A DNA stretch of 46,822 bases from positions 1-46,822 of the forward strand of contig CAYGVT010000038.1 in NCBI GenBank assembly GCA_964353355.1, in the 5' to 3' direction. Numbering within the stretch: the first letter of the stretch is position 1; every line of letters starts with the position of its first letter. Made by a program: the position numbers and the translations under genes. The notes below the pieces were generated by a model. That model did not search any database. It was not told the DNA's origin and saw only the letters and a list, made by a program, of their open reading frames with translations. The DNA is from CAYGVT01 sp964353355. GTDB lineage: Archaea > Thermoplasmatota > DTKX01 > GCA-020343715. This document shows positions 34,472 through 44,900 of the stretch, in pieces.

Positions 34472-35566
34472 ATGGACGTGGTCAGGGTCGTCTGGAGCGT
34501 GGTCCTGTTCGCGGGCCTGTTCACGCTCGCGGGGGGCTACCTCCTTACCGACAGGCGGTGCCACCTGCTGCGCATCCTGGGCTTCGCCCTGCTCGCGGTG
34601 TTCTTCACCGCCGAGGTCGTCCGCATCGTCGCGGCGGGCAAGGACCTGTGGAACGTGACCTTCACCGCCTTCACCCCCCCCATCTTCGCCTTCGTGGCCT
34701 GGCAGGAGTGGCTCTCCTACTCGTGGGACGAGGACAACCGCAGCCTGCGGTGGCTCGCCGGCACCGCGTGCATGGCTGGCGTCATCTACTACGCGTTCGA
34801 CCGCATCCCTGTCCTGACCGCGGGCATCGTCTACGTCGTCGCGGGCCAGACCATATGGCTCGGCCAGGCGTTCGGCTTCGGCAAGGACTTCGCCATCGAC
34901 CAGATCAACTGGGGGCGCGAGCAGCTGTCCGTGAGCATCGAGAACTCGCCGGTCAGCATCATCCTGGGCTGCACGGGCATCGAGGCCATCGTCATCTTCG
35001 TGGGCGCCATCCTCGCGACGCGCCTCGAGGCCGACCCGTGGACAGCGTACAGGGACGCGGACTCACCCAAGTTCCTCCGCTACCGCGCGATGTCCGGGCG
35101 GGAGCGCGTGGCCCGCGCGCTCCTGTACACGACCTCCATCATCTGGGTGGGCAACCTGATCCGCAACATCGGCATCATCTACCTCGTGGACGTGCAGGGC
35201 TGGGACTTCGACGTCGCGCACGGCGACCTCGGGAAGGGCTCGAGCTTCGTCATCCTGCTCGTGCTCGCGTTCGTGACGTTCAACCTCCTGCCCGAGATGC
35301 TCGACAACATCAGCGGCATCTACGACCTTCGCAACCGCGTGCCGCCCTGGGAGCGCAAGAAGAGGGACGAGGCGAAGGCCGGCGACGGGGAGGGGGGCAG
35401 TGGCGAGGGGGAGGACGATGCCGGGGCCGCGGAGGGTACCGCGGGCACTGGGGCCGCCAAGGAGTCGACCGATGTCAAGGAGGAGCATGCCGGTAACGCG
35501 GCCGATGAGCGGTCGACCGTCCCCGACGGCGGTGCGAAGGAACCCCCTGAGGACGAGCCTGCGTGA
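34472..35566 (+). CDS. artA: archaeosortase/exosortase-family membrane peptidase
   Basis: A 364-aa multi-pass membrane protein of the archaeosortase family, which cleaves and lipid-anchors C-terminally tagged surface proteins. The three conserved catalytic positions are visible in membrane segments: Cys167 in ILGCTGIEA, Arg231 in NLIRNIGIIY and His250 in DVAHGD. About seven hydrophobic segments precede a hydrophilic, Glu/Gly-rich C-terminal tail of about 70 residues, longer than usual for the family. It lies among genes for large surface proteins but forms its own transcription unit, ending 14 bases from the convergent Gar1-like gene. The symbol is by resemblance; the recognised tag is not known. 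Confidence 0.85.
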   Translation: MDVVRVVWSVVLFAGLFTLAGGYLLTDRRCHLLRILGFALLAVFFTAEVVRIVAAGKDLWNVTFTAFTPPIFAFVAWQEWLSYSWDEDNRSLRWLAGTACMAGVIYYAFDRIPVLTAGIVYVVAGQTIWLGQAFGFGKDFAIDQINWGREQLSVSIENSPVSIILGCTGIEAIVIFVGAILATRLEADPWTAYRDADSPKFLRYRAMSGRERVARALLYTTSIIWVGNLIRNIGIIYLVDVQGWDFDVAHGDLGKGSSFVILLVLAFVTFNLLPEMLDNISGIYDLRNRVPPWERKKRDEAKAGDGEGGSGEGEDDAGAAEGTAGTGAAKESTDVKEEHAGNAADERSTVPDGGAKEPPEDEPA

Positions 35567-35580
35567 GCGCCTGCCAGTAC

Positions 35581-36459
35581 CTATGGGATGAGGACCTCTC
35601 TACCCCTGAGCGCGAGCGCGTGCTCCCTCGCACTCGGGTCGAGCTCGACGATGGCGATGGGCCTCTGGAGCGTGCCCACGACGACGAGCACACGTCCCAC
35701 ACGGTCCCCGCGTGGCTGGAGGACGGACGCCCCGCCCTTGGACGTAAGCTGCTCGGCGAGCGACAGGTCCAGGGGCTCGAGGACCACGCGAAGGCGCCCG
35801 TCAAGGCCGAGCTCGCCCGCGCGCCCCCTTGCCCTGACCGCGTGCGGTCGGGGGGGCTCTGAGGGCTCCGGGGATGGCGCCCGCTCGCGCCATGCTGGAC
35901 CATCGCGAGGTCCCTCCTGTCGGGGCCTCCATCCCTCCTGCCTCGGCCTGTCCTGTCGCGGCCTGTCCTGCCTCGGCCTGTCCTGCCGTGGTCGGTCCTG
36001 CCGTGGTCGGTCCTGCCAAGGCAGCTCGTGACGTGGTCCATCCTGCCGTGGCCTCGCCTGCCAAGACCGGCCCTGCCGCGGCCTCCCGTCATAGGGACGG
36101 CCCCCGTGGGGACTGACCTTGATGGGCCTACCCCCCTCCCGGCGCCGGTCGCCGGAGGGCCTGTCGTGACGTGGTCCGTCCCCACGCTGGCCACCATATC
36201 GGGGACGGCCCTCGCGCGCCCCAACGTACCTCGGGCGCTCATCGTGCTGCCCGCGCTGGGGGGGGCGGCCTCCCCCGTACGGCCTACCCGCCCGGGGGCG
36301 CTCCTCGCGCGATGCGCCTCGTGGACGGCCCTCGCGCCGGTCGACCTCGTGCTTCGGACGGTCGCGGCGCTCCGACCTGCCATGACCGTCCTCGCGCCGC
36401 TGCGGACCTCCGTCGCGCGGCCGCCGTGCCTTCCTGCCGGGCTTCCTCCTCCGGTCCAT
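35581..36459 (-). CDS. Gar1-like protein with Arg-rich repetitive N-terminal extension
   Basis: A 292-aa protein. The last 78 residues (215-292) resemble Gar1, the H/ACA-RNP subunit that helps Cbf5 release substrate during rRNA pseudouridylation: LRVVLEPLDL, then GASVLQPRGDRVGRVLVVVGTLQRPIAIVELDP. Residues 1-210 are disordered, Arg/Gly/Pro/Asp-rich, with RPRYG-type elements and five DRPRQ pentapeptides (150-174, encoded at 35938-36012). Archaeal Gar1 is normally 75-100 residues without such a tail; eukaryotic Gar1 has Gly/Arg-rich tails. The start at 36459 agrees with a TATA box at 36484-36491 and a leaderless mRNA. Confidence 0.75.
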   Translation of the reverse strand: MDRRRKPGRKARRPRDGGPQRREDGHGRSERRDRPKHEVDRREGRPRGASREERPRAGRPYGGGRPPQRGQHDERPRYVGAREGRPRYGGQRGDGPRHDRPSGDRRREGGRPIKVSPHGGRPYDGRPRQGRSWQARPRQDGPRHELPWQDRPRQDRPRQDRPRQDRPRQDRPRQEGWRPRQEGPRDGPAWRERAPSPEPSEPPRPHAVRARGRAGELGLDGRLRVVLEPLDLSLAEQLTSKGGASVLQPRGDRVGRVLVVVGTLQRPIAIVELDPSAREHALALRGREVLIP

Positions 36460-36483
36460 GCGCCCCGGGCTAGGCGGTCGGCG

Positions 36484-36491
36484 GTTAAAAG
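36484..36491 (-). promoter_or_regulatory. TATA box for the Gar1-like gene
   Basis: The minus strand reads CTTTTAAC with an upstream CAAACC. Its centre is 28 bases from the ATG, the leaderless spacing. Confidence 0.55.
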
Positions 36492-36567
36492 GGTTTGTCT
36501 CGCAGCACGGTCCCGCCCCCCGCCCGCACGTACCAGCGGGTGTGGTGCGGCGCGACTCTGGCCGCAA

Positions 36568-36577
36568 CTATTTATAC
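36568..36577 (+). promoter_or_regulatory. TATA box for the zinc-ribbon/TPR gene
   Basis: CTATTTATAC, predicting initiation near 36599 and a leader of about 25 bases. It forms a divergent promoter region with the Gar1-like gene. Confidence 0.6.
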
Positions 36578-36624
36578 GGTCCACCACCATACAAGCCGAC
36601 AGCACCGAAAGACGGTGACGCTCG

Positions 36625-38160
36625 ATGGCTGTGGGTGGCGGCCAAGGGTTCACTTCGGGCAAGATTCAGTGCCCGACATGTAGGGCGACCCTTCCATCCT
36701 CGACCGTCGTCTGTCCTATTTGTTCCACTAACCTCCGGACCGCGGCGCCCTCGGCCGCCACCCACACCCAGGTCGCCGCGGTCTCTATCCCCCCAACGCC
36801 GGGGCCGGCCACCCAGCCGGTCCCGGCGGGGGGGTTCCAACCCATTCACGCCCCCGCGCCGTCCGATGTGGTCTGGGACGAGCCCGGCCTCGCCGCGCCT
36901 GCAGCCCCGCCGGCCACGATGCCGCCCCCTCCGCCCCCCCAGGGCATGCCCGCGGCTCCGCCGACGGCAGCGCCCGCCGCCGTGCCCGCGTCCAGCGTGG
37001 AGGCGCTGCTGGCGCAGGCGACCGCGCCGGAGCCTCCCGCAAGGGGTCCAGGGCGTCCGAGCCCGATATCGGGCAAGCCGGCCCGTACCAAGGCGAGGGA
37101 GGGCCTCGCGGGCGAGGAGCTGCGCGAGTTCACCATGCGCAGGGGCATCCTCCTCACCGTCGTCGTCGCGATCGCCGGTTGGGCCGTCACGCTCACCATG
37201 TGGACGACCGGCAAGAGCGCGGAGCTCTGGAAGACCATCAACCCCGCGGGCGTGGTCGCGCTCGCGGTGTCGCTTTACATGCTCCTCATGGCCTCGCGAG
37301 CCGCCTCCAAGACCCGCGAGAAGGTCGGGGCCACGGAGGCCTCCAAGCTCTCCAACGTCAGGCTGGGCGGGTTCGCGCTGTGGCTCGTGCCCATCATCGG
37401 CGCGTTCCTGGCGGAGCCCCTCGGGCTCGTCTACCAGTCCCAGACGATGCATCCCGTCTACTACCTCATCATCGGCGCCGCCGTGCTCCTGATGATAATC
37501 GGGCTCTCTGGGATGAAGGAGCGCGGCACCTACTTCGCGCTTTACCAGTTCGGGGCGCTCAGCGTGGTGCTCTCGACGCTCCCGATGGCGCTGCCATCCG
37601 TCGGGGACCTCATGGCGTCCGGGTTCTGGTGGAGCTCGACTTTCATCATGATTGGGATCGGGTACGTCTTCATGGCGTTCGTCGTCCGGCAGATGCGCCA
37701 GGGCCAGTACTCGCAGCTCGACGAGGTCATCTCGTCGGCGGACCGCGCGTTCGCCGCGCGCAGGTTCGACGAGGCGATGCGCCTCTACTCGCAGGGCATC
37801 ACGCTCACGCACACGCTCTACTCGGACGCCGTCTTCGCGGTGCGCAACCCCCGGGTGCGCTCGCCGGTCCACTCCGCCTCCGTCCCGGAGGAGTACTTCA
37901 GGCCGTGGATCGGCAAGGCCAAGTGCCTCGCGCTCTCCGGGAAGCTCCGCAAGGCGCTCGCCATCTACGACCTCATGCTGGAGGTGGACCCCGACCTGCC
38001 GCAGGTGTGGGTCGACCGCGGGCGCATACTGCTCGCGGAGAAGCGCTACGCCGAGGCCTACATTTCGTTCGACCGGGCGGTCAAGCTCGACCCGGCCTCC
38101 GAGGAGGCGCGGCGCAACCTGTCCGAGACTCTCGAGGTCATCCGACGCATCCACGCGTGA
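36625..38160 (+). CDS. zinc-ribbon, six-TM, TPR protein
   Basis: A 511-aa membrane protein with no named family. A zinc ribbon (CPTC 16-19, CPIC 30-33) begins it, followed by a long Pro/Ala linker (about 40-150). Six hydrophobic segments lie between about 174 and 355 (for example GILLTVVVAIAGWAVTLTMW and YLIIGAAVLLMIIGLSGM). The C-terminal 150 residues are TPR-like: RRFDEAMRLYSQGI, then GKLRKALAIYDLMLEVDPDLPQ and KRYAEAYISFDRAVKLDPAS. With an even number of TM segments both ends face the cytoplasm, suggesting a membrane scaffold that gathers protein partners. The ATG at 36625 fits the TATA box. Confidence 0.85.
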   Translation: MAVGGGQGFTSGKIQCPTCRATLPSSTVVCPICSTNLRTAAPSAATHTQVAAVSIPPTPGPATQPVPAGGFQPIHAPAPSDVVWDEPGLAAPAAPPATMPPPPPPQGMPAAPPTAAPAAVPASSVEALLAQATAPEPPARGPGRPSPISGKPARTKAREGLAGEELREFTMRRGILLTVVVAIAGWAVTLTMWTTGKSAELWKTINPAGVVALAVSLYMLLMASRAASKTREKVGATEASKLSNVRLGGFALWLVPIIGAFLAEPLGLVYQSQTMHPVYYLIIGAAVLLMIIGLSGMKERGTYFALYQFGALSVVLSTLPMALPSVGDLMASGFWWSSTFIMIGIGYVFMAFVVRQMRQGQYSQLDEVISSADRAFAARRFDEAMRLYSQGITLTHTLYSDAVFAVRNPRVRSPVHSASVPEEYFRPWIGKAKCLALSGKLRKALAIYDLMLEVDPDLPQVWVDRGRILLAEKRYAEAYISFDRAVKLDPASEEARRNLSETLEVIRRIHA

Positions 38161-38229
38161 CGCGCCGGGCGATGGTGCGCGATGATGATACCATAACCCT
38201 CAAATAGCGTCCGTCCCCTCTCAGGCCAC

Positions 38230-39546
38230 GTGGAGCCCAGGAAGGTCGTGCACGACCCCGTCCACGGTGCCATCAAGGTGGCGGGGCTGACGCTGGAGCT
38301 GCTGGGATCGCCCGAGCTGCAGCGCCTGGCGCACATCAAGCAGCTGGGCATGGCGTACCTCGTGTTCCCGGGCGCGAACCACACCCGGCTCGAGCACAGC
38401 CTGGGAGCGCTGCACATGGCCGAGCGCCTCGCCGAGGAGCTTGGGCTCGCGGGGGACGACCGGGAGGACCTCGTCATCGCGGCGATGCTGCACGACGTGG
38501 GCCACGGGCCGTTCTCGCACACGCTGGAGGGCGTCGTCCACTCGGTGCTGGGCTTCGACCACGTCGAGCACGGCAAGCGCATCATACGCGGCGAGGTCGA
38601 CGCGCTGCCTGGGCGCGAGCGCGCGGAGCTCGGCGCCCCCGCGCCCGTGCACGAGCTCGTCATCGAGGCGGGGAGGGACCCGGGTCGCATCGCGTCGCTG
38701 CTCGACCCCGTGCGGGGGCCGACGCTTTTCGACTACGAGGAGGGGCGACACGGCGATGCAGTGGCCGGGGCGCAGGGGGATCGCCACCTCCGCCAGCTCA
38801 TCGCGGGGCCCATCGACGTGGACCAGCTCGACTACCTCATGCGCGACGCCCACTACACCGGCGTGGCGCAGGGCGTCATCGACGCGGACAGGCTCCTCCA
38901 GACCCTGGTCGTGCACGATGGGGAGCTGGCCATCGACCGCTCGGGGGTGTCCGCGCTGGAGGGCATGCTCGTGGCGAGGGGGCTCATGTTCACGTCCGTG
39001 TACCTGCACCGGGCGGCGCGCATCGCAGAGCTCATGCTCGCGCGGGCGGTCGAGCGGCTCGACGACCGCGACTTCCTCGCGCGCGCGATGGCGCTCACCG
39101 ACGCGGAGCTGTTCGCAGAGCTCGTCGGGCGCAGGGGCCCGACGAGGGAGGCCATGCTCAGCCTGAAGTACAGGCGGCTGCTCAAGGCGGTCTACCAGCT
39201 GCCGGTGGCGGAGGCCACGGCGGGGCAGAGGGCGGCCATGGTGAGCCTCGCGAGGCCCGAGGAGCGCAGGACCCTCGAGGACCAGCTCGCGGACCGTGCG
39301 GGGCTGACCCCCTGGGAGGTCATCGTGGACGTCCCGGCCGCCGAGCTGCTGCTGTCGGAGCCGCGGCTCTACGCCACCGACATCCGGGTGCTCGACGATG
39401 GCGAGCTGGAGCCCCTCTCCAAGTACTCGCCCCTCGCGCGCGCGCTGCAGCAGCGCACCGCCACCAACTGGGGGCTGCTGGTCGCGGCGCCGAGGCGCGC
39501 GGCCGAGGCCGTCGAGGCCGCGGTCAGACGCGAGATGTCCTCCTGA
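38230..39546 (+). CDS. HD-domain phosphohydrolase (dNTPase-like)
   Basis: A 438-aa member of the HD superfamily with a full metal set: His56 in RLEHSLG, His88-Asp89 in LHDVGHGPFSH, and an Asp in DVDQLDYLMRDA (about 196-201). The opening HDPVHGAI and the following QRLAHIKQLG are typical of the dNTP triphosphohydrolase/SAMHD1-like branch, which hydrolyses dNTPs or related nucleotides. The C-terminal third is less conserved. The start codon is GTG at 38230, about 70 bases after the preceding gene on the same strand. Confidence 0.88.
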   Translation: MEPRKVVHDPVHGAIKVAGLTLELLGSPELQRLAHIKQLGMAYLVFPGANHTRLEHSLGALHMAERLAEELGLAGDDREDLVIAAMLHDVGHGPFSHTLEGVVHSVLGFDHVEHGKRIIRGEVDALPGRERAELGAPAPVHELVIEAGRDPGRIASLLDPVRGPTLFDYEEGRHGDAVAGAQGDRHLRQLIAGPIDVDQLDYLMRDAHYTGVAQGVIDADRLLQTLVVHDGELAIDRSGVSALEGMLVARGLMFTSVYLHRAARIAELMLARAVERLDDRDFLARAMALTDAELFAELVGRRGPTREAMLSLKYRRLLKAVYQLPVAEATAGQRAAMVSLARPEERRTLEDQLADRAGLTPWEVIVDVPAAELLLSEPRLYATDIRVLDDGELEPLSKYSPLARALQQRTATNWGLLVAAPRRAAEAVEAAVRREMSS

Positions 39547-39628
39547 GGCCCGGCGAAGGGTTTTTGAAACCCCGGCGCGTTCCAGGACGATGCGGCGCGC
39601 CAGGGGCGCGCCCGCGAGAGGGACCTCG

Positions 39629-39844
39629 ATGGACTTCAAGAGCGACGCCAGCGGCGTGACGATCAAGATCGACCTCGACAAGTGCACGGGCCAGCGCAAG
39701 TGCGTCGAGTTGTGCCCCACGGGCGTGTACGTCATGCACGACGACAACAAGGCCTACGCGGACAACATCGACGAGTGCATCGAGTGCTGCGCCTGCTCGG
39801 GCGTCTGCCCCGAGGGCGCCATCTGGCACAGCTCTTGCGACTGA
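39629..39844 (+). CDS. dicluster ferredoxin with one cysteine replaced
   Basis: A 71-aa electron-transfer protein. The first cluster motif reads CTGQRKCVELCP, where the second Cys of C-x2-C-x2-C-x3-CP is Gln, so this site may hold a 3Fe-4S cluster or none. The second reads CIECCACSGVCP and keeps all four ligands plus one extra Cys. The start at ATGGACTTC was chosen; an in-frame ATG at 39590 would add 13 basic residues. It lies between the HD gene and the convergent 16S rRNA gene. Confidence 0.9.
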   Translation: MDFKSDASGVTIKIDLDKCTGQRKCVELCPTGVYVMHDDNKAYADNIDECIECCACSGVCPEGAIWHSSCD

Positions 39845-40030
39845 GCGGCCAATCCAGACAAACCGTCGGAGAGCCTCCGCAGGGGGCCTCCCGTCGCAGA
39901 GGTCCACCTTTCGCCCGAAGTGGTCCATCCCACCTACGAGCAGTGGGTTCTCATCGTCCTCTTGTCAAAGCCACGCTCGGGATCGAAGCCGTGGGGAAGG
40001 GCAGGGCTCGCGCTCGAAGGGAAAAAGATA

Positions 40031-40077
40031 GGACCCCATGGTGTGTGTCGTCCGACAAGTCTTTAGTGCCTAGCGTA
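40031..40077 (-). other. 16S rRNA processing stem, 3' strand
   Basis: Just past the 16S 3' end, GTCCGACAAG (40050-40059) and CCTAGCGTA (40069-40077) pair with 41643-41652 and 41625-41633 respectively, the second with one G-U pair. GACCCCATGG (40032-40041) can also pair with 41705-41714. The two helices flank unpaired bases on both sides, the layout of the archaeal bulge-helix-bulge processing site. Confidence 0.7.
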
Positions 40078-40096
40078 CCGTCCCAATTGGGTTTCT

Positions 40097-41564
<1,468 letters not shown>

Positions 41565-41624
41565 CATTTCCTTTTTGGGTTGGAATTGGTTTTTTTAAAG
41601 CACACTTTCTGTTGTTTGAGGCGA

Positions 41625-41714
41625 TACGCCAGGTATCACCTTCTTGTCGGACGTCGGATCCGAGAGAGCCTGAGGCGCGCGGCGCCGACAGTTTTCTCGG
41701 ACCCCCATGGGGTC
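41625..41714 (-). other. 16S rRNA processing stem, 5' strand and leader hairpin
   Basis: Contains the partners of the 3' flank: TACGCCAGG (41625-41633), CTTGTCGGAC (41643-41652) and CCATGGGGTC (41705-41714). Between the last two is a separate hairpin with TCCGAGA/TCTCGGA arms. The pre-16S leader therefore folds back on the trailer, enclosing the mature rRNA. Confidence 0.7.
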
Positions 41715-41817
41715 TGTGCGCGGCCGTGGAACGGGGATCGTTCACGGGAGGGCGGTTGACCGCCCACCTTGCGTCCCTCGCCGGGGCCGCGATGCGCCAT
41801 ATCCTTTGTGCCTGCCA

Positions 41818-41834
41818 CGTATTTAACGGTTTCG
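41818..41834 (-). promoter_or_regulatory. 16S rRNA promoter, proximal
   Basis: The minus strand reads CGAAACCGTTAAATACG: a purine-rich BRE followed by a TATA box. Initiation near 41795 would give a leader of about 230 bases containing the processing-stem strand. Confidence 0.65.
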
Positions 41835-41897
41835 TCAGTGGATTACTGATGACCGTTGCCGTGACCGGCGGGCGCAGGAGGTGGCATACCTGATGTC

Positions 41898-41909
41898 CTT
41901 AATAAAGCT
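41898..41909 (-). promoter_or_regulatory. 16S rRNA promoter, distal candidate
   Basis: The minus strand reads GCTTTATTAAGG, a second TATA-like box about 80 bases upstream of the first. Tandem promoters are common for archaeal rRNA genes. It lies just past the stop of the large receptor-like gene. Confidence 0.45.
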
Positions 41910-41947
41910 TGCGGCTCATGCGAACGTGGCCTCGCGGACCGGTCTGC

Positions 41948-44900
41948 TCACCTGGACTCGGACACGCGCACCATGTCGCGCGAGAGCCGCGCGAGCGTGG
42001 CCTGGTCGAGCGCGCCGGGGTCCACGTGCACCATCATCACGAAGTTGTCCACCTGGACCATGTCGGTGAGCTCGTTGAGGAACTTCACGACCTCGTCGAC
42101 GGGGCTGTGCACCGTGAGGTACTCGAGGCCGTCCAGGCACACGACCGTGCGCGGGTGCTCGCGCGCGTAAGTCGCTATCTCGCTCAGTATCATCGTCGTG
42201 TTCGAGGGGCTCACGCCGCGCTTGGTCGGCGTCTTGCTGAGCCAAACGCACTCCGCCCCCGCCTTCGCGATGCCATCGTGCAGCCGCTCCGGGTGCACGC
42301 GCGAGATGAGCAGGCCGTGGCCGTGCTCCTCGACGAGGGCGCGGAAGATGTTGTGCGTGCGGGTGACGTCCTGGCCCTGCAGCAGGAAGGTCTTGCCGGG
42401 CTCGATGCTCGTGATGCCCTCCATCTCGAAGCGGACGCCCTCGGGGATGCGCGCCGAGCTGATCTTGAGGATGTCCTTCAGCAGCTCGTCGACGCCGTCG
42501 AACTTGGCCAGGTCGCCGTTCCACCGCGCCAGCACGCGCGCGAACCTCTCCTGGACCGCGCGCGTGGCCAGGTTGACGGCCACGCGCAGCTCGTCGGAGA
42601 CGGAGCCGGTGTGGATGACGGCGATGTAGAAGTTGCGCTTGCGGTCGCGCTCGATCAAGATGTTGTGCTCGCCGGCCTGCATCGACTTGAGCTGCGCTGA
42701 CCGCATGGACTGCTGCACGAACTCCTGGATGGCCGTGAGCATCGCGATGGCCAGGTCCTCGTCCATGCCGATGGCCCCGCGGCGCGTCAGGTGGCGGATG
42801 ATGACGCCGTCGCCGTAGACGAGGAACACGTCTTGTACGTTCGGGGGCTCGAACCGCCTCCAGATGTACTTGCTGAAGTAGAGCGCCGCGCCTCCCGACG
42901 CGGCGATGACGACGATGAACCAGAGCCATGTCGTGAGGCTCGACCGCTCGCCCGGCACGGCCCTCACGCGCAAGGTGATGTTCGTCGAGACCGAGTACTC
43001 CCCGTCGCTCACCGTGAGCTTGAGGACCTCCACATGGGGTCGGCTGTCCGTGAAGTCCAGGTAGAGGAGCTCGCCGTAGACCTGCGCGTTGGCGATGATG
43101 CCGGCCGTCAGGCTCTCGACGCGGATGGTGAGCTGGGAGTAGGGCGTGTCGACGTCGCGCACGTAGGTCTTCAGCACCAGGCCGAACACGCCCGTGACGT
43201 TGACGTCGGGGATGGGGGATATCCTCGGCGGGTCGTTGACGGGCATGATGTGGAGCAGCAGCGAGTACTCCGAGAACGCGTTGCCCTGGTCCTTGACGCG
43301 GATGATGACGATGAGAGGCCTGTCGTAGCCCTCGAGCTGCGTGTGCCAGTCGGGGTCCGCAAGCGCGATGTCCACGAGCATCATCGCGGTCATGCGGAAC
43401 TTGACGAGCCCCACGTCGCGGTCGGCGAAGAGGTCGACCCAGGTACCCGACCCGACACCGATGCCCGACCTCCATACGAACTCCGCCTGGCCGAAAGGCT
43501 CGCTCTGCCGGCTATCGTAGCACAGGAACTCGAACTTGAGCGCGTGCAGTCCATCCGATGTGCCCACGAGGTCCTGGTCGAAGGCCACGCCCATGTCGAA
43601 GGCCTGCGGGTAGGTGCCGCCCTCCTCCAGGATGATGTCGGACGGGGGCTTCCAGCCGATGAGCTCCGGGACGTACCCGGAGATGATGGTGACCGTGATG
43701 TTCCTCATGATCGTGGACACGCCGTCGGACACGGTCAACCTGAGCCGGATGGTCCTCTCGGGCGGCGGGTAGGTGAGCTTGAGCCCGAGGACGAAGGGGG
43801 CGTACTTGTAGCCCAGGGCGTGGGCGGGGTCGTCGGTGATGAGCTCGAGCGAGCCGATGGCATCGTCGACGTCGACGATGTAGGGCTTGAGCTCGTAGTA
43901 GTAGTCCGAGTTGATGCGGACCTTGAGCTCGGGTATGGCGGGCTTGTCGAGGAACCTCGGCGGGTCGTTGACGGGGCGCACGTGTATGTGGACCGTGTCC
44001 TCGAGCAGCGCCCCCTTCGGGTCCGTCGCACGGAAGGTGACGGTATCCTCACCGTTCCAGTCCGAGGGCAGGAAGATGCCCACGGTGTGCGGGAACTTGT
44101 CCGCGATGACCACGGTGACGTGGGTGTTGCCGTACGAGTAGTAGAGGGTGTCGCGGTCTGGGTCGAAGAAGTAGTTGTCCAGCGAGAACACGGACGTGTT
44201 GCTCACGTCCTCCTCCATCTCGACGTCCGGGAGCGGCTCACGCAGCTCGGGCACGAGGTCGCTTGTGACCGTGATGGAGATGTCGCGGCTCACCTGGTTG
44301 TCGGACTCGTCGAGCACCACGAGCTTGTAGGCGATGACCTCCCCGAGCTGCTTGTCGGTGAAGCTGAACGTCAATCCCAGCGTGCCGTTCGGGTTGACCG
44401 TGACGTACGGGCGGGCCAGGACCGGCACCTCTATGCGCAGCTGCGACCTGGGCGTGTCGACGTCCTCCACGTAGGACGAGTAGTTGAAGGAGTAGGGCTT
44501 GCCCGGGTGCACGTACACGTTGGGGGGCACGCTCACGAAGTAGGGCGGGTCCGGCCTGCTGGAGACGACCACCAGCAGCTCGGCCTGGGCCCGCTGGAAC
44601 GCCTTGTCGACGATGAAGAGCCTGAGATGCACCTCCCCGAAGGCGTTGGGGACCGGTATGAAGGTCATGACGAGCTCGCCCGTCTGGTTCTCGCCGGCAA
44701 CGTAGACCAGCGAGGGGTTCTCCCCCGTGACGTAGAACATGAGGTCCGCGGGCCTGTCGTCGTCCACGTGCGGCGCGAGGTCGAGCTCCTCGTAGGGGGA
44801 GTCCTCCTGCATCTCGACGCGCGCGGGCATCGTCGCGAGGAAGACGGGAGCGCGGTCCCCGGGGTCGATGTCGACGTCGGCCACCTCGGCGGTGCCCGAG

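Noticed and set aside
35475..36662. 395-codon minus-strand frame overlapping the Gar1-like gene
   Set aside because: Repetitive only because the DNA beneath is repetitive. The alternative frame contains the Gar1-like domain and has the correct promoter spacing.
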